In this document: in pieces, positions 36,865 through 44,949 of the stretch
Layout: each line of letters begins with the position of its first letter
How positions within the stretch are numbered: position 1 is the first letter of the stretch
Source: Nocardioides jensenii JCM 1364 = NBRC 14755
GTDB lineage: Bacteria; Actinomycetota; Actinomycetes; Propionibacteriales; Nocardioidaceae
Length of the DNA stretch: 64,000 nucleotides
Assembly: GCF_001552535.1 (NCBI RefSeq)
Contig: NZ_BCRJ01000034.1
Location: forward strand, 1-64,000
Reading direction: 5' to 3'
The notes under the pieces: generated by a model
Database searches by the model: none
Told to the model about the DNA's origin: nothing
The model's input: only the letters and a program-made list of their open reading frames with translations
Made by a program: the position numbers and the translations under genes

Positions 36865-38262
36865 TCAGGCCGCAGGGAGCAGCACGGTCACGGTCATCGC
36901 CGGTGCGTGCTCGCAGGGCACCGGCACGCGTGGGCCGTGGGAGGCGTGGTGCCCGTCGAAGCAGAGTCGGAGCTCGCCTCCACAGCTCACGATCAACGAT
37001 GCGACCAGAGCCAGGCCCAGCCCGGCGCCGGGGCGCGACCTGGCCTCGCTCGCTCGGGTGAAGCGTCGAGCAGCGGTCGCGAGCAAGTCGGGCGGCATGC
37101 CCTCGCCCCGGTCCGTCACCTGCAGCCGGGCCCACGAGCGGCTGGGGTGGTCAAGACGAACATCGAGCGGTGGCGCACCGTGGGCCAGTGCGTTGTCGAG
37201 GAGGTTGGTCAGTATGCGTTCGATCGCGAGCTCGTCGAGCGCAACGGGCATGGTGGTGACGAGAGACGTCAGGTTCACCTGGACCGCGTGCCGGGGATCG
37301 ACGACGCGACGCTGGTCGATCACTCGGGCCGAGGTCGTCGCGAGGTCGCCGGTGCCCGGCCCTGCTCCGGCAGAGCCCAGCCGCAGCAGGTCTTCGGCAA
37401 GGTCCGCCAGCCGGTCCACGTCGACCTGGAGTTCGTCGAGGATCCGCTCGTGCTCGGGCACCGACCGTGCTCGGCGTCTGGCAAGTTGGATGCGACTGCC
37501 GATCAGGGTGATCGGAGTGCGGAGCTCGTGACTCGCCTCGTTGACGAACTGCCGCTCCCGGTCCAGGGATCGTTCGAGGCTGGCCAGCATGTCGTTGAAG
37601 GTGTGACCCAGGCGGGTGACCTCGTCATTGCGGGTGGAGGGCACCTTCAACCGCAGCTCGGTCGCGCCGGCAGCGATCTCTGCTGCCTGTCGGCGATAGC
37701 GTTCGACCGGTCTGAGGGCGGCCCTCGCCAAGCGCTCGCCGACGAACCCGGTCAGCAGCAGCGCTCCCAGTCCCGCGACCGCGAGCTGGGCGAGGAGCTC
37801 GCGCAGTGCCTCGTCGCGGTGGTCTCGGCGTACGCCGACCAGGACGTAGCGGGTGGGCGCCTCGGAGACCTTGACGACCTCGAGGCGGTAGGGATCCTTC
37901 GAGACCGGAAGCAGGTCGCCGACGTCGACAGTGGACGGGCTCGAGCCGACCTCGCGGAGCAGTCGGGCTGAGACCATGGGCGAGGAACCGGCGGGTCCTC
38001 CGTGATCGAGGACGGTGCCGTCGGCGCCCAGCACCTGCCACGCCACCCCGGTGGCCTCGGCACTCGATCGGTCCGTCACCGTGCCCTTCGGCCCGACGAG
38101 CGGAGACAACGTCCCGGTCGCTCTGGCCAGATCAGTGTCGAGTCCGCGGTCGAGGGCGTAGTTCACCCGCGAGTAGACGAACGCGCCGGCCGCGAGCAAC
38201 ACGACGAACATGGCCGCAGAGAACCCGGCGACAAGTCGGACCCGCAGCGGCAGACGGCTCAT
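36865..38262 (-). CDS. Two-component sensor histidine kinase
   Basis: A 465-residue HisKA-type kinase. Two transmembrane helices (about 8-30 and 160-178) flank an extracellular domain of about 130 residues; then come HAMP, the HisKA box 'VNEASHELRTPITLI' with His245, and the ATPase domain with N box 'ILTNLLDNALAHG' and 'GAGLGLALVASL'. It probably senses an envelope signal and phosphorylates the OmpR-type regulator encoded upstream, whose stop overlaps its ATG. The adjacent ABC exporter is the likely output. Confidence 0.95.
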   Translation of the reverse strand: MSRLPLRVRLVAGFSAAMFVVLLAAGAFVYSRVNYALDRGLDTDLARATGTLSPLVGPKGTVTDRSSAEATGVAWQVLGADGTVLDHGGPAGSSPMVSARLLREVGSSPSTVDVGDLLPVSKDPYRLEVVKVSEAPTRYVLVGVRRDHRDEALRELLAQLAVAGLGALLLTGFVGERLARAALRPVERYRRQAAEIAAGATELRLKVPSTRNDEVTRLGHTFNDMLASLERSLDRERQFVNEASHELRTPITLIGSRIQLARRRARSVPEHERILDELQVDVDRLADLAEDLLRLGSAGAGPGTGDLATTSARVIDQRRVVDPRHAVQVNLTSLVTTMPVALDELAIERILTNLLDNALAHGAPPLDVRLDHPSRSWARLQVTDRGEGMPPDLLATAARRFTRASEARSRPGAGLGLALVASLIVSCGGELRLCFDGHHASHGPRVPVPCEHAPAMTVTVLLPAA

Positions 38263-38945
38263 CGCGGCGCTGTCGGCTCGAGGCGATAGCCCACGCCGCG
38301 AAGCGTGGTGATCGTGCCGGTCCCGAAGGGCTTGTCGACCTTGGCCCGGATGGCAGCGAGGTGCACGTCGATGACGTTGCTCCGCAGATCTGTCTCCCCG
38401 TCCCAGACCTCGTCAAGGATCATGAGGCGGGTCACCACCTGACCGGCATGAGTGGCGAGCAGATAGAGGATGTCGAACTCCCGTGCCGACAGGGCAAGGT
38501 CAACGCCACCGCGGGCGACCCGGCGCGCCACAGGATCCACCACCAGGTCTCCCACCTGCACGGGCGCCTCGTTGGCCAGGCTGCCCCGACGGTGCAGGGC
38601 ACGCAGTCGAGCAAGCAGTTCGTCGAGGTCGAAGGGTTTGGGAAGGTAGTCGTCCGCACCGGCGTCCAACCCCTCGATCCGGTCCCGGACGTCTCCGCGG
38701 GCGGTGAGCATCATGATCGGCGTCGACGCCACACCCAGGTCGCGCAGCCGGCGGGCGACGCTGACGCCGTCCAGTTGGGGGAGCATCCAGTCGAGCAGCG
38801 CAACGTCGTATGCCCCGTCACGAAGCAGGCGGTCATAAGCTGACCGACCGTCGTGCACGACGTCGACCGTCCAGCCCGCCTCCACCAGGGACTCTTCGAG
38901 CACTGCGGCCAGTCGTACGTCGTCCTCGGCAACGAGGATCCTCAT
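38259..38945 (-). CDS. OmpR/PhoB-type response regulator
   Basis: A 228-residue regulator. The receiver has acidic Asp8/Asp9, phosphoacceptor Asp52 ('ALLDWMLPQLDG') and the 'LPKPFD' lysine; the winged helix includes 'LSAREFDILYLLATHAGQVV' and 'LRSNVIDVHLAAIRAKV'. GAGGAGA precedes the ATG at 38945. It overlaps the kinase gene by four bases and should control the ABC exporter genes further downstream and possibly itself; a short palindrome, CAGTCGACTG at 38962-38971, lies just upstream. Confidence 0.95.
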   Translation of the reverse strand: MRILVAEDDVRLAAVLEESLVEAGWTVDVVHDGRSAYDRLLRDGAYDVALLDWMLPQLDGVSVARRLRDLGVASTPIMMLTARGDVRDRIEGLDAGADDYLPKPFDLDELLARLRALHRRGSLANEAPVQVGDLVVDPVARRVARGGVDLALSAREFDILYLLATHAGQVVTRLMILDEVWDGETDLRSNVIDVHLAAIRAKVDKPFGTGTITTLRGVGYRLEPTAPR

Positions 38946-39275
38946 CTTTGGCTGATCTCCTCAGTCGACTGTGGGGCACCGTCACGGCCCACCAGTTCAA
39001 GGTAGTGCTCCCGCGTTGGTCGATGCTCGCAATGCTGCCTTGCCCACTGCTGCGAGACCGTCCAGCTCACCATCGACGGATGCGCATGCCACGCAGTCCT
39101 TGGAGACGACACCCTGTTGGTCTCGTGCCATGCGGTCTCGAGGTCGGTCACCCGCGATGACGCAACGGTGGCGATCGACAGGGCGGCACCTTGCCCACCT
39201 GTGTCCTGGCCGAGTTCAGGTGCTTGGGCGTAGTTTGCGAACTGACTCGTCTCCGGCCCCGAAAGCAGTGACGCC
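38946..39275. other. Intergenic region between divergent genes
   Basis: About 330 bp without a convincing gene. It holds the regulator's ribosome site, the 10-bp palindrome CAGTCGACTG (38962-38971), and presumably promoters for both directions. Base composition is somewhat lower in GC than the neighbouring genes. No RNA structure was recognised. Confidence 0.5.
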
Positions 39276-40217
39276 ATGAGGCTTCCTCCCCACCGGCTCA
39301 CCTCGGCGTTGGTCGCGCTCCTGACCACGATCGCCCTGGCCGGGTGCCAGAACACGACGGAGACCTCGAGCGGCGGTGCGTCGCCGCGAGTGGTGCCGCA
39401 TGTGGAGAAGGCGGGCAGTGAACCCTTGACCAAGGTCCTGGTCGTGGTCGAGGAGAACCACTCGCTGGACCAGATCCGAGGCGGCATGCCCTATCTGGCT
39501 GCCTTGGCGGAGGAGTATGGCTACGCGACGCGCTGGACGGCGTTGATGCATCCGAGTGAGCCCAACTATCTCGCCATCGTCGGCGGCTCGACCTTCGGCG
39601 TGACGGACGACGCGCCGCCGTCCGCGAACGCCGACAAGGTCGGTGCTGCGCAGTCGATCTTCGGGCTGGCCCTCTCCGCGGGAAAGACTGCCCGGACCTA
39701 CGCGGAGTCGATGCCCGAGAACTGTCACGGGGCAGATCACCCGGAGAAGGCCGTCGGGAAGCCGATCTATGCGGCGCGGCACAACCCATGGGTCTACTTC
39801 ACCGCTGAGCGAGAGCAGTGCCTGAGGAATGACGTGGATCTGAGCTCCTTCGCCGCCGACGTTGCCACCGATGACCTGCCCACCATCGGTTTCCTGGTCC
39901 CCGACCTCACCCACGATGCCCACGACGGCTCCCTATCTGAGGCCGACGCGTGGCTGGAAGAGCAGTTGGACCCAGTGCTCCGGAGCGCTGACTTCAGGAG
40001 CGGCCGACTCGCAGTCGTCGTGACTGCCGACGAGGATGACCGGGACCATGGCAACACGGTGCTCACTTCGGTGCTGCACGTCGACCTCAGGCACAAGGTG
40101 GTCGACGCTCCGCTCACGCACTACTCGCTGACCCGGTTCCTGGCAGAGGTGATCGGCGTTGCGCCCCCGCGGGAAGGGCGCAACGCCGCGGACATGCGCG
40201 CGGCCTTCGGTTTGTGA
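39276..40217 (+). CDS. Phosphoesterase/acid phosphatase family lipoprotein
   Basis: A 313-residue lipoprotein: signal peptide with lipobox LAGC (Cys24). The mature part starts 'KVLVVVEENHSLDQI' and includes 'MHPSEPNYLAIVGGSTFGV' and 'VVVTADEDDRDHGN', the metal-binding pattern of the phospholipase C/acid phosphatase (phosphoesterase) family within the alkaline phosphatase superfamily. The motif N-H-S/T after E-E holds the usual nucleophile region. It should hydrolyse phosphate esters on the outer face of the membrane. No RBS is strong before the ATG at 39276. It is monocistronic, convergent with the VWA gene. Confidence 0.85.
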   Translation: MRLPPHRLTSALVALLTTIALAGCQNTTETSSGGASPRVVPHVEKAGSEPLTKVLVVVEENHSLDQIRGGMPYLAALAEEYGYATRWTALMHPSEPNYLAIVGGSTFGVTDDAPPSANADKVGAAQSIFGLALSAGKTARTYAESMPENCHGADHPEKAVGKPIYAARHNPWVYFTAEREQCLRNDVDLSSFAADVATDDLPTIGFLVPDLTHDAHDGSLSEADAWLEEQLDPVLRSADFRSGRLAVVVTADEDDRDHGNTVLTSVLHVDLRHKVVDAPLTHYSLTRFLAEVIGVAPPREGRNAADMRAAFGL

Positions 40218-40295
40218 ATGCCGAGCTTCCGATGGGCCACCCACCGGAGCACCGCCCCGCTCACGTCAGATGGATCAGGGCGGTGCGACCGACGG

Positions 40296-41873
40296 CTACA
40301 TCGGGGGTGGCGGCACCAGGCAGCTCACCGCAGCCGAGGTGTTGCCGAAGGAGTCCACCGCAATGACCTCGGCGTCACCGGTGCCGAAGAGGTGGACGAT
40401 GTCGCCGGGCATCGACTTCGACCGAGGCTTCCCGCCCGGCGTCTCGGTGTACTTGATCTGCTGCCCAGCGGCGTACGGCCCGAACAGCGTGCCACTGCCG
40501 GAGTCGCGGACATGGATCTCAGGGTCCGGGTCGACGAGGTCGGTGGCCCCCAGGGCGAAGAACCCGTCCTGGTTGTGCGAGCGCGGCACCGTGCCGCCGG
40601 GGTTGGCGCCTTCGGTGCACGCGACGTCAGGTGGGGTGGTGTCGACCACGGTCATCGTGCCGGTGCCCGAACCCGTGTTGCCGGCCGCGTCGATCGCCGT
40701 ACAGGTGACGACCGTGGAGCCGATCGCGAACAGCGATCCCGACGGGGGAGCGCACGCCGGCACGAGCGGACCGTCCACGTTGTCGGTCGCGTTCGCGTCG
40801 TAGTCGACCAGGGCACCGTCGGGCCCGGTCGCCTCGACGGTCTCGTCACTGACCGTCACCACCGGGGGCTCGATGTCTCGCACCTCGACGTGGACCTGCT
40901 GGACGAACTCCGGGCCGGGCAGGTGACCGTTGACCAGGAAGCTGACCTCGCAGTGGAGCGTCGTGCCCTGAGGGGCGTTCGCGGCGAGAGTGATGGTCTC
41001 GTCGAAGGAGACCGTCCCGCCACTGGTCACGCTCTGCGACGGCGGGGTGAGAGTGATCGAGACGCCGGGGTCGCACACCGCCTGATGGGTGACCTCGGCG
41101 GGCAGGTTCTGGAGCGCGGACAAGATGGCGGCGGAGACCTGGGACGGGTCTGCCGATGCGAGCGTGCCGCCGGTGGCGCTGGTGACCGCGGTGGCCTGGC
41201 CTGCTGTGTCCAGCCCGTTCCACAGGGAGCCGTCTGCACCGGGGACCGCGATCGCGATGACGCGGACGCCGGCCGCCTGGAGCGCCGTGGTCGCCGTGGC
41301 CAGCGAGAAGCCGGCCGACGGGTCGTGGCTGGTGGAGTCCCCGAACATCACCACCACGGGAGTGCCGTCGCCACGGAAGTCGATCGCCGTGGGGATGTCG
41401 CCGAGTGCGCCGATCCAGTCCTCGGGGGCATCGCTGCCACCACCGGAGAGGGGCGTCCAGGCGTTGATGCCGGCGGCGACCGCGGCGGGGTCGCCGGTGA
41501 GCTGCTGGCGCAGGAGGAAGTGGCCACTGGAGTCGGCGACGTCCTTGTAGTCCGCGACCGCGAACTGTGCGGTGGGCTGGTCGGCCAGCACCTGGTCGAC
41601 GATGGATGCGGCGTTGGACTGCACGTTGGCGATGCTGGCACCCATGCTGGTCGTGGTGTCGGCCAGGAAGACGATGTCGGGGTTGGGTGGGATGACCGGT
41701 GTCTCCACGGTCTTGGTGATCGTCACGGACTGTCCGGGATCCAGTGCTGTCGCATAGGGCGATGGCGTGACCCCGGGTACGGCGAATGCCGTGGTCGCTG
41801 TCCCGGTCAGCAGTACGGCGAAGATCGCCGCCCATGCTCCCCGAGACCGCCCACGACGGGATGTGTGCTCCAT
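40296..41873 (-). CDS. Exported VWA-domain protein with HYR-like repeats
   Basis: A 525-residue secreted protein. A signal peptide (about 1-31) is followed by a von Willebrand A domain with the metal-dependent adhesion motif Asp72-X-Thr-X-Ser76 ('DTTTSMG') and a later 'VVVMFGDSTSHDP'. Two or more Ig-like HYR-type modules follow ('GSTVVTCTAIDAAGNTGSG', 'DTTPPDVACTEG'). There is no LPXTG or C-terminal helix, so it is secreted or held non-covalently. A role in adhesion or surface protein assembly is an inference from domain types. AGGAGG precedes the ATG at 41873. Confidence 0.82.
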   Translation of the reverse strand: MEHTSRRGRSRGAWAAIFAVLLTGTATTAFAVPGVTPSPYATALDPGQSVTITKTVETPVIPPNPDIVFLADTTTSMGASIANVQSNAASIVDQVLADQPTAQFAVADYKDVADSSGHFLLRQQLTGDPAAVAAGINAWTPLSGGGSDAPEDWIGALGDIPTAIDFRGDGTPVVVMFGDSTSHDPSAGFSLATATTALQAAGVRVIAIAVPGADGSLWNGLDTAGQATAVTSATGGTLASADPSQVSAAILSALQNLPAEVTHQAVCDPGVSITLTPPSQSVTSGGTVSFDETITLAANAPQGTTLHCEVSFLVNGHLPGPEFVQQVHVEVRDIEPPVVTVSDETVEATGPDGALVDYDANATDNVDGPLVPACAPPSGSLFAIGSTVVTCTAIDAAGNTGSGTGTMTVVDTTPPDVACTEGANPGGTVPRSHNQDGFFALGATDLVDPDPEIHVRDSGSGTLFGPYAAGQQIKYTETPGGKPRSKSMPGDIVHLFGTGDAEVIAVDSFGNTSAAVSCLVPPPPM

Positions 41874-42106
41874 GGCACAGCCTCCTCATGAGGTGAACTG
41901 ACACCCCACGATGGTCCCGCTGGCTGCGCACCACCATGACGCCATCTGCCCATTGCGAGACCCCTGGACGTGCGGCTGCGCGTTCCGCCATGACCCCATC
42001 TGGTCATTTCCGACAGCCGGATGGGGCTACTGGCTCGGGGGAAGCGGAGACATCACCAGGCAGGCGGAGTCAGGTGTTCCGCGCGCTGGTCATGAGACCG
42101 GCCAAC

Positions 42107-42523
42107 CTACTCAGGGGCACGCACTTCGAGACCGGCGAAGTAGGTCCGGTAGCGACGGGCGTCTCGGGTCAGCAGGCGATGTCCGGCGACGGCCGCGTGG
42201 GCTCCGATGTAGAAGTCTGGGAGTGGAGTGACCTGTGCTCCGCCGCGACGGCGGTAGGTGAGGAACGCCTTGCCGGCCAGGAAACCGGCGGAGTAGGGGA
42301 GGGACTCCCGGACGAACTGACTGGCCGGCAGCGCGTCATCGAGGTCCTCGATCTGGTCGAAGCCGATCGACACCTCGGCGTACACGACCGGATTGATCAC
42401 GACGCGGCCGATGTCGAAGGCATCGGCGAGCGCCGTGCTCGACCACTCGGACCAAGCCGGATCTTCAGTCACGACGTCGAGCAGGACATTGGAATCGACC
42501 AAGGTGACGATCTCACTCGCCAC
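42107..42523 (-). CDS. vapC: VapC-type PIN domain toxin
   Basis: A 138-residue PIN-domain protein with the acidic set Asp10 ('LVDSNVLLDV'), Glu50 ('VVYAEVSIGF'), Asp103 ('LPDFYIGAHA') and Asp121 ('TRDARRYRTYF'). PIN toxins cut RNA, often tRNA or rRNA, when not bound by antitoxin. Its start overlaps the end of the AbrB-type antitoxin gene by 11 bases, the usual vapBC order. It lies next to a Wadjet system, so it may stabilise the island. Confidence 0.92.
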   Translation of the reverse strand: MASEIVTLVDSNVLLDVVTEDPAWSEWSSTALADAFDIGRVVINPVVYAEVSIGFDQIEDLDDALPASQFVRESLPYSAGFLAGKAFLTYRRRGGAQVTPLPDFYIGAHAAVAGHRLLTRDARRYRTYFAGLEVRAPE

Positions 42524-42740
42524 GAAGCAGTTCCATCAACTCATCGGTGGTCTTGTCGGTGTTGGCGCGCCCGCGGAGCCGGTTGACGATCCGGTTCCCA
42601 CGCGTGGCGGCGGCCTCGCCATGGACGATCCGCAGAGTGTTGCCGTCCTCGACGACCTGCACCTCGTCACCCTCAGCGAATCCCAGGCGATGCCGTAGTT
42701 CGGCTGGGATCGTCACCTGTCCCTTGCTGTTGAGCTTCAT
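42513..42740 (-). CDS. vapB: VapB-type antitoxin, AbrB/SpoVT DNA-binding domain
   Basis: A 75-residue antitoxin. 'KLNSKGQVTIPAELRHRLGF' and 'GDEVQVVEDGNTLRIV' form the swapped-hairpin AbrB fold for DNA binding; the C-terminal tail ('DKTTDELMELLRG') should wrap the toxin. GGAGG stands five bases before the ATG at 42740. Two direct repeats 14 bp and more upstream look like its own operator. Confidence 0.92.
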   Translation of the reverse strand: MKLNSKGQVTIPAELRHRLGFAEGDEVQVVEDGNTLRIVHGEAAATRGNRIVNRLRGRANTDKTTDELMELLRGE

Positions 42741-42753
42741 CGCGGCCTCCGAA

Positions 42754-42781
42754 ACGTAATACGTGCCTGACGTAATACATG
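42754..42781. promoter_or_regulatory. Direct-repeat operator of vapBC
   Basis: ACGTAATACGTG (42754-42765) and ACGTAATACATG (42770-42781) share 11 of 12 bases with a 16-bp period. The A/T-rich pair lies 14 bp upstream of the vapB start and overlaps its likely promoter, as expected for autoregulation by the VapBC complex. Confidence 0.65.
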
Positions 42782-42934
42782 CTACATCTTGGTTCTTGAG
42801 AACGGTGGCGAGTCGTTTGTCCAGGCCCCTGGAGATGGCTCCCAGTGCCAGCCTCCAGTGACTTACCGCGTGGTCACGGGTGAGCCTGTCGGTGGCCGTG
42901 TCTAGGCTCGTCCCCTACGGAACCGGGAGGACAT

Positions 42935-44374
42935 ATGGAGCATGCCGCGATTGACGTCCTGCGCGAGCGCCACGCAGCCTGGCGCCTGCTGCGCGCTGGC
43001 AATGCGTCGCTGATCCTCTCGTTCCTGGGCCGGTTCTTCGTGGAGGGCAACCGCGGCGCGACCGCCGCCGGCGAAGTCGCCGCTGCGCTCGATGACGATC
43101 TCTACACGCTGAATGCCGCGCTCACGACCGACAGCGGTGAGCCACGCTTTCCCAAGCAGCCAAAGGCCTACCTGGAAGACTGGTCCGCCACCGAGATCGG
43201 CTACCTGCGCCGGTTCTATCCCGTCGGTGTCGACGAGGTGCACTACGAGGCGACGCCCGCCTTCGAGAAGGCCTACGCGTGGGTGGAGAGCTTGCGATCG
43301 CGCTCCTTCGTCGGCACCGAGTCGCGGTTGCACACCGCCGTCGAGCTGCTGCGGCAGATCGTGCACGGGTCCGAGACCGATCCCGAGTCCCGGCTCACCG
43401 AGCTGCGTCGCAGACGTGACGAGATCGAGCAGGAGATCGCGGCGGTGGAGGCGGGCGAGGTCGCCATGCTCGATCCGACCGGCGTTCGCGACCGCTACCA
43501 GCAGTTCTCAGCCACGGCACGTGAGCTGCTCTCCGACTTCCGTGAGGTTGAGGAGAACTTCCGTGGCCTCGACCGGGCCGCCCGGGAGAAGATCGCGGCG
43601 TGGGAGGGATCCAAGGGTGACCTGCTGGTCGACCTGGTCGGTAGCCGCTCCGACATTGCGGGCTCCGACCAGGGCCGCAGCTTCCAGGCGTTCTACGACT
43701 TCCTGCTCTCCGAGTCGCGACAGGACGAGCTGGCCGAGCTGCTCTCCAAGGTCGCTCATCTCGACACCCTCGAGCTCGACCGGCGGGTGCGTGGCATCCA
43801 CCACGACTGGGCCGAGGCCGCCGAGCGGGCGCAACGCACTGTGCGCAACATCTCCGAGCAGCTGCGCAGGTTTCTCGACGACCAGATCTGGCTGGAGAAC
43901 CGCCGCGTGATCGACCTGGTGCGGGCCGTCGAGACCGCCGCTCTCGTCGTACGTGACAGACCGCCGACGCGCGGACTCGACGTCGACGAGCCCGGACTCG
44001 CCATCGCGCTGCCCTTCGAGCGTCCGCTGTACGACGCCCGACCCAGTGCCGAGGTCGAGAGCCTGATCCTGCCGTCGTACGACGCCGAGCTCGACACCGA
44101 CCTGCTGTTCAACCAGACGTTCGTCGATCAGGCCCGTCTGGCCGACAACATCCGCGCGGTCGTGCCGCCACGCTCGTCGGCGCTGCTCGACGACATCGTG
44201 CAGCTCTACCCGATCACCCAGGGGGCGGCCGAGATCATCAGCTACCTTGCCCTCCAGGACGACGGGCTCGAGGTCGAGTTGGACGACACCGGCGAATGCC
44301 TGATCGACTATGAGGACCCGACCGGCCAATCGCGGCGGGCGCGACTTCCGAAGGTGACGGTGCGACGCAGATGA
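42935..44374 (+). CDS. jetA: Wadjet protein JetA (DUF3375, MukF/kleisin-like)
   Basis: A 479-residue DUF3375 protein, the kleisin-like subunit of the Wadjet SMC complex. It starts 'ERHAAWRLLRAGNASLILSF', a typical N-terminal winged-helix region, has a long helical middle and ends with a second winged-helix-like domain. JetA bridges the JetC ATPase heads and binds JetB. GGGAGG at 42925-42930 precedes the ATG, and TAGGCT at 42903-42908 is a plausible -10 box. The end overlaps jetB by four bases. Wadjet recognises and cleaves small circular DNA and so limits plasmid entry. Confidence 0.93.
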   Translation: MEHAAIDVLRERHAAWRLLRAGNASLILSFLGRFFVEGNRGATAAGEVAAALDDDLYTLNAALTTDSGEPRFPKQPKAYLEDWSATEIGYLRRFYPVGVDEVHYEATPAFEKAYAWVESLRSRSFVGTESRLHTAVELLRQIVHGSETDPESRLTELRRRRDEIEQEIAAVEAGEVAMLDPTGVRDRYQQFSATARELLSDFREVEENFRGLDRAAREKIAAWEGSKGDLLVDLVGSRSDIAGSDQGRSFQAFYDFLLSESRQDELAELLSKVAHLDTLELDRRVRGIHHDWAEAAERAQRTVRNISEQLRRFLDDQIWLENRRVIDLVRAVETAALVVRDRPPTRGLDVDEPGLAIALPFERPLYDARPSAEVESLILPSYDAELDTDLLFNQTFVDQARLADNIRAVVPPRSSALLDDIVQLYPITQGAAEIISYLALQDDGLEVELDDTGECLIDYEDPTGQSRRARLPKVTVRRR

Positions 44375-44949
44375 GCGACGAGCACGCAGTGGGCTCTGCG
44401 ATCATCCGCTTGATGCAGGGCGTGGTCTACAAGGAGGCCGACGAAGACTCCTGGCTCGCCATCGAGCGCCAGGGTGGTGCCGTGCGCGACCACTTCGCGA
44501 CCATCGGTGTCGAGGTCGTCGTCGGCGACTCCGAGGGTTACGCCTACCTCCGCGCGCGTCCCGACACGGAGGGCGAGGAAGCGCTGCCGCGTCTCGTACG
44601 CCGGCGCAGTCTCACCTACAACGTCTCGCTCTTGCTCGTGCTGCTGCGCAAGCGGCTGGTCGAGTTCGAGACCTCCGGCAGTGAAGGCCGCCTCGTGCTC
44701 AGCCGCGACCAGATCGTCGAGATGCTGCGCCTGTTCCTGGCCGACTCGACCAACGAAGCCCGCACCGTCGACACCGCGGAGTCCACCATCAAGAAGGCCG
44801 CGGAGTTCGGCTTTCTCCGTGCGCTGCGCGGCCAGCCCGACCACTGGGAGGTGCGCCGCATCCTCAAGGCGTACGTCGACGCGCAGACGCTCAATGACTT
44901 CGCGGGCAAGCTCAAGGAGTACGCCGAGACGGAGGCCTCGGATGGGTGA
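44371..44949 (+). CDS. jetB: Wadjet protein JetB (DUF4194, MukE-like)
   Basis: A 192-residue DUF4194 protein, the KITE/MukE-like subunit. 'VVYKEADEDSWLAIERQGGA' and 'RRSLTYNVSLLLVLLRKRL' are recognisable family segments; winged-helix folds are expected throughout. It overlaps jetA by four bases and jetC by eight, so subunit ratios are set by coupled translation. It binds JetA and DNA in the complex. Confidence 0.92.
   Translation: MSDEHAVGSAIIRLMQGVVYKEADEDSWLAIERQGGAVRDHFATIGVEVVVGDSEGYAYLRARPDTEGEEALPRLVRRRSLTYNVSLLLVLLRKRLVEFETSGSEGRLVLSRDQIVEMLRLFLADSTNEARTVDTAESTIKKAAEFGFLRALRGQPDHWEVRRILKAYVDAQTLNDFAGKLKEYAETEASDG

Noticed and set aside
41874..42106. Small genes between the VWA gene and vapC
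   Set aside because: Open frames here have no ribosome site or recognisable product.
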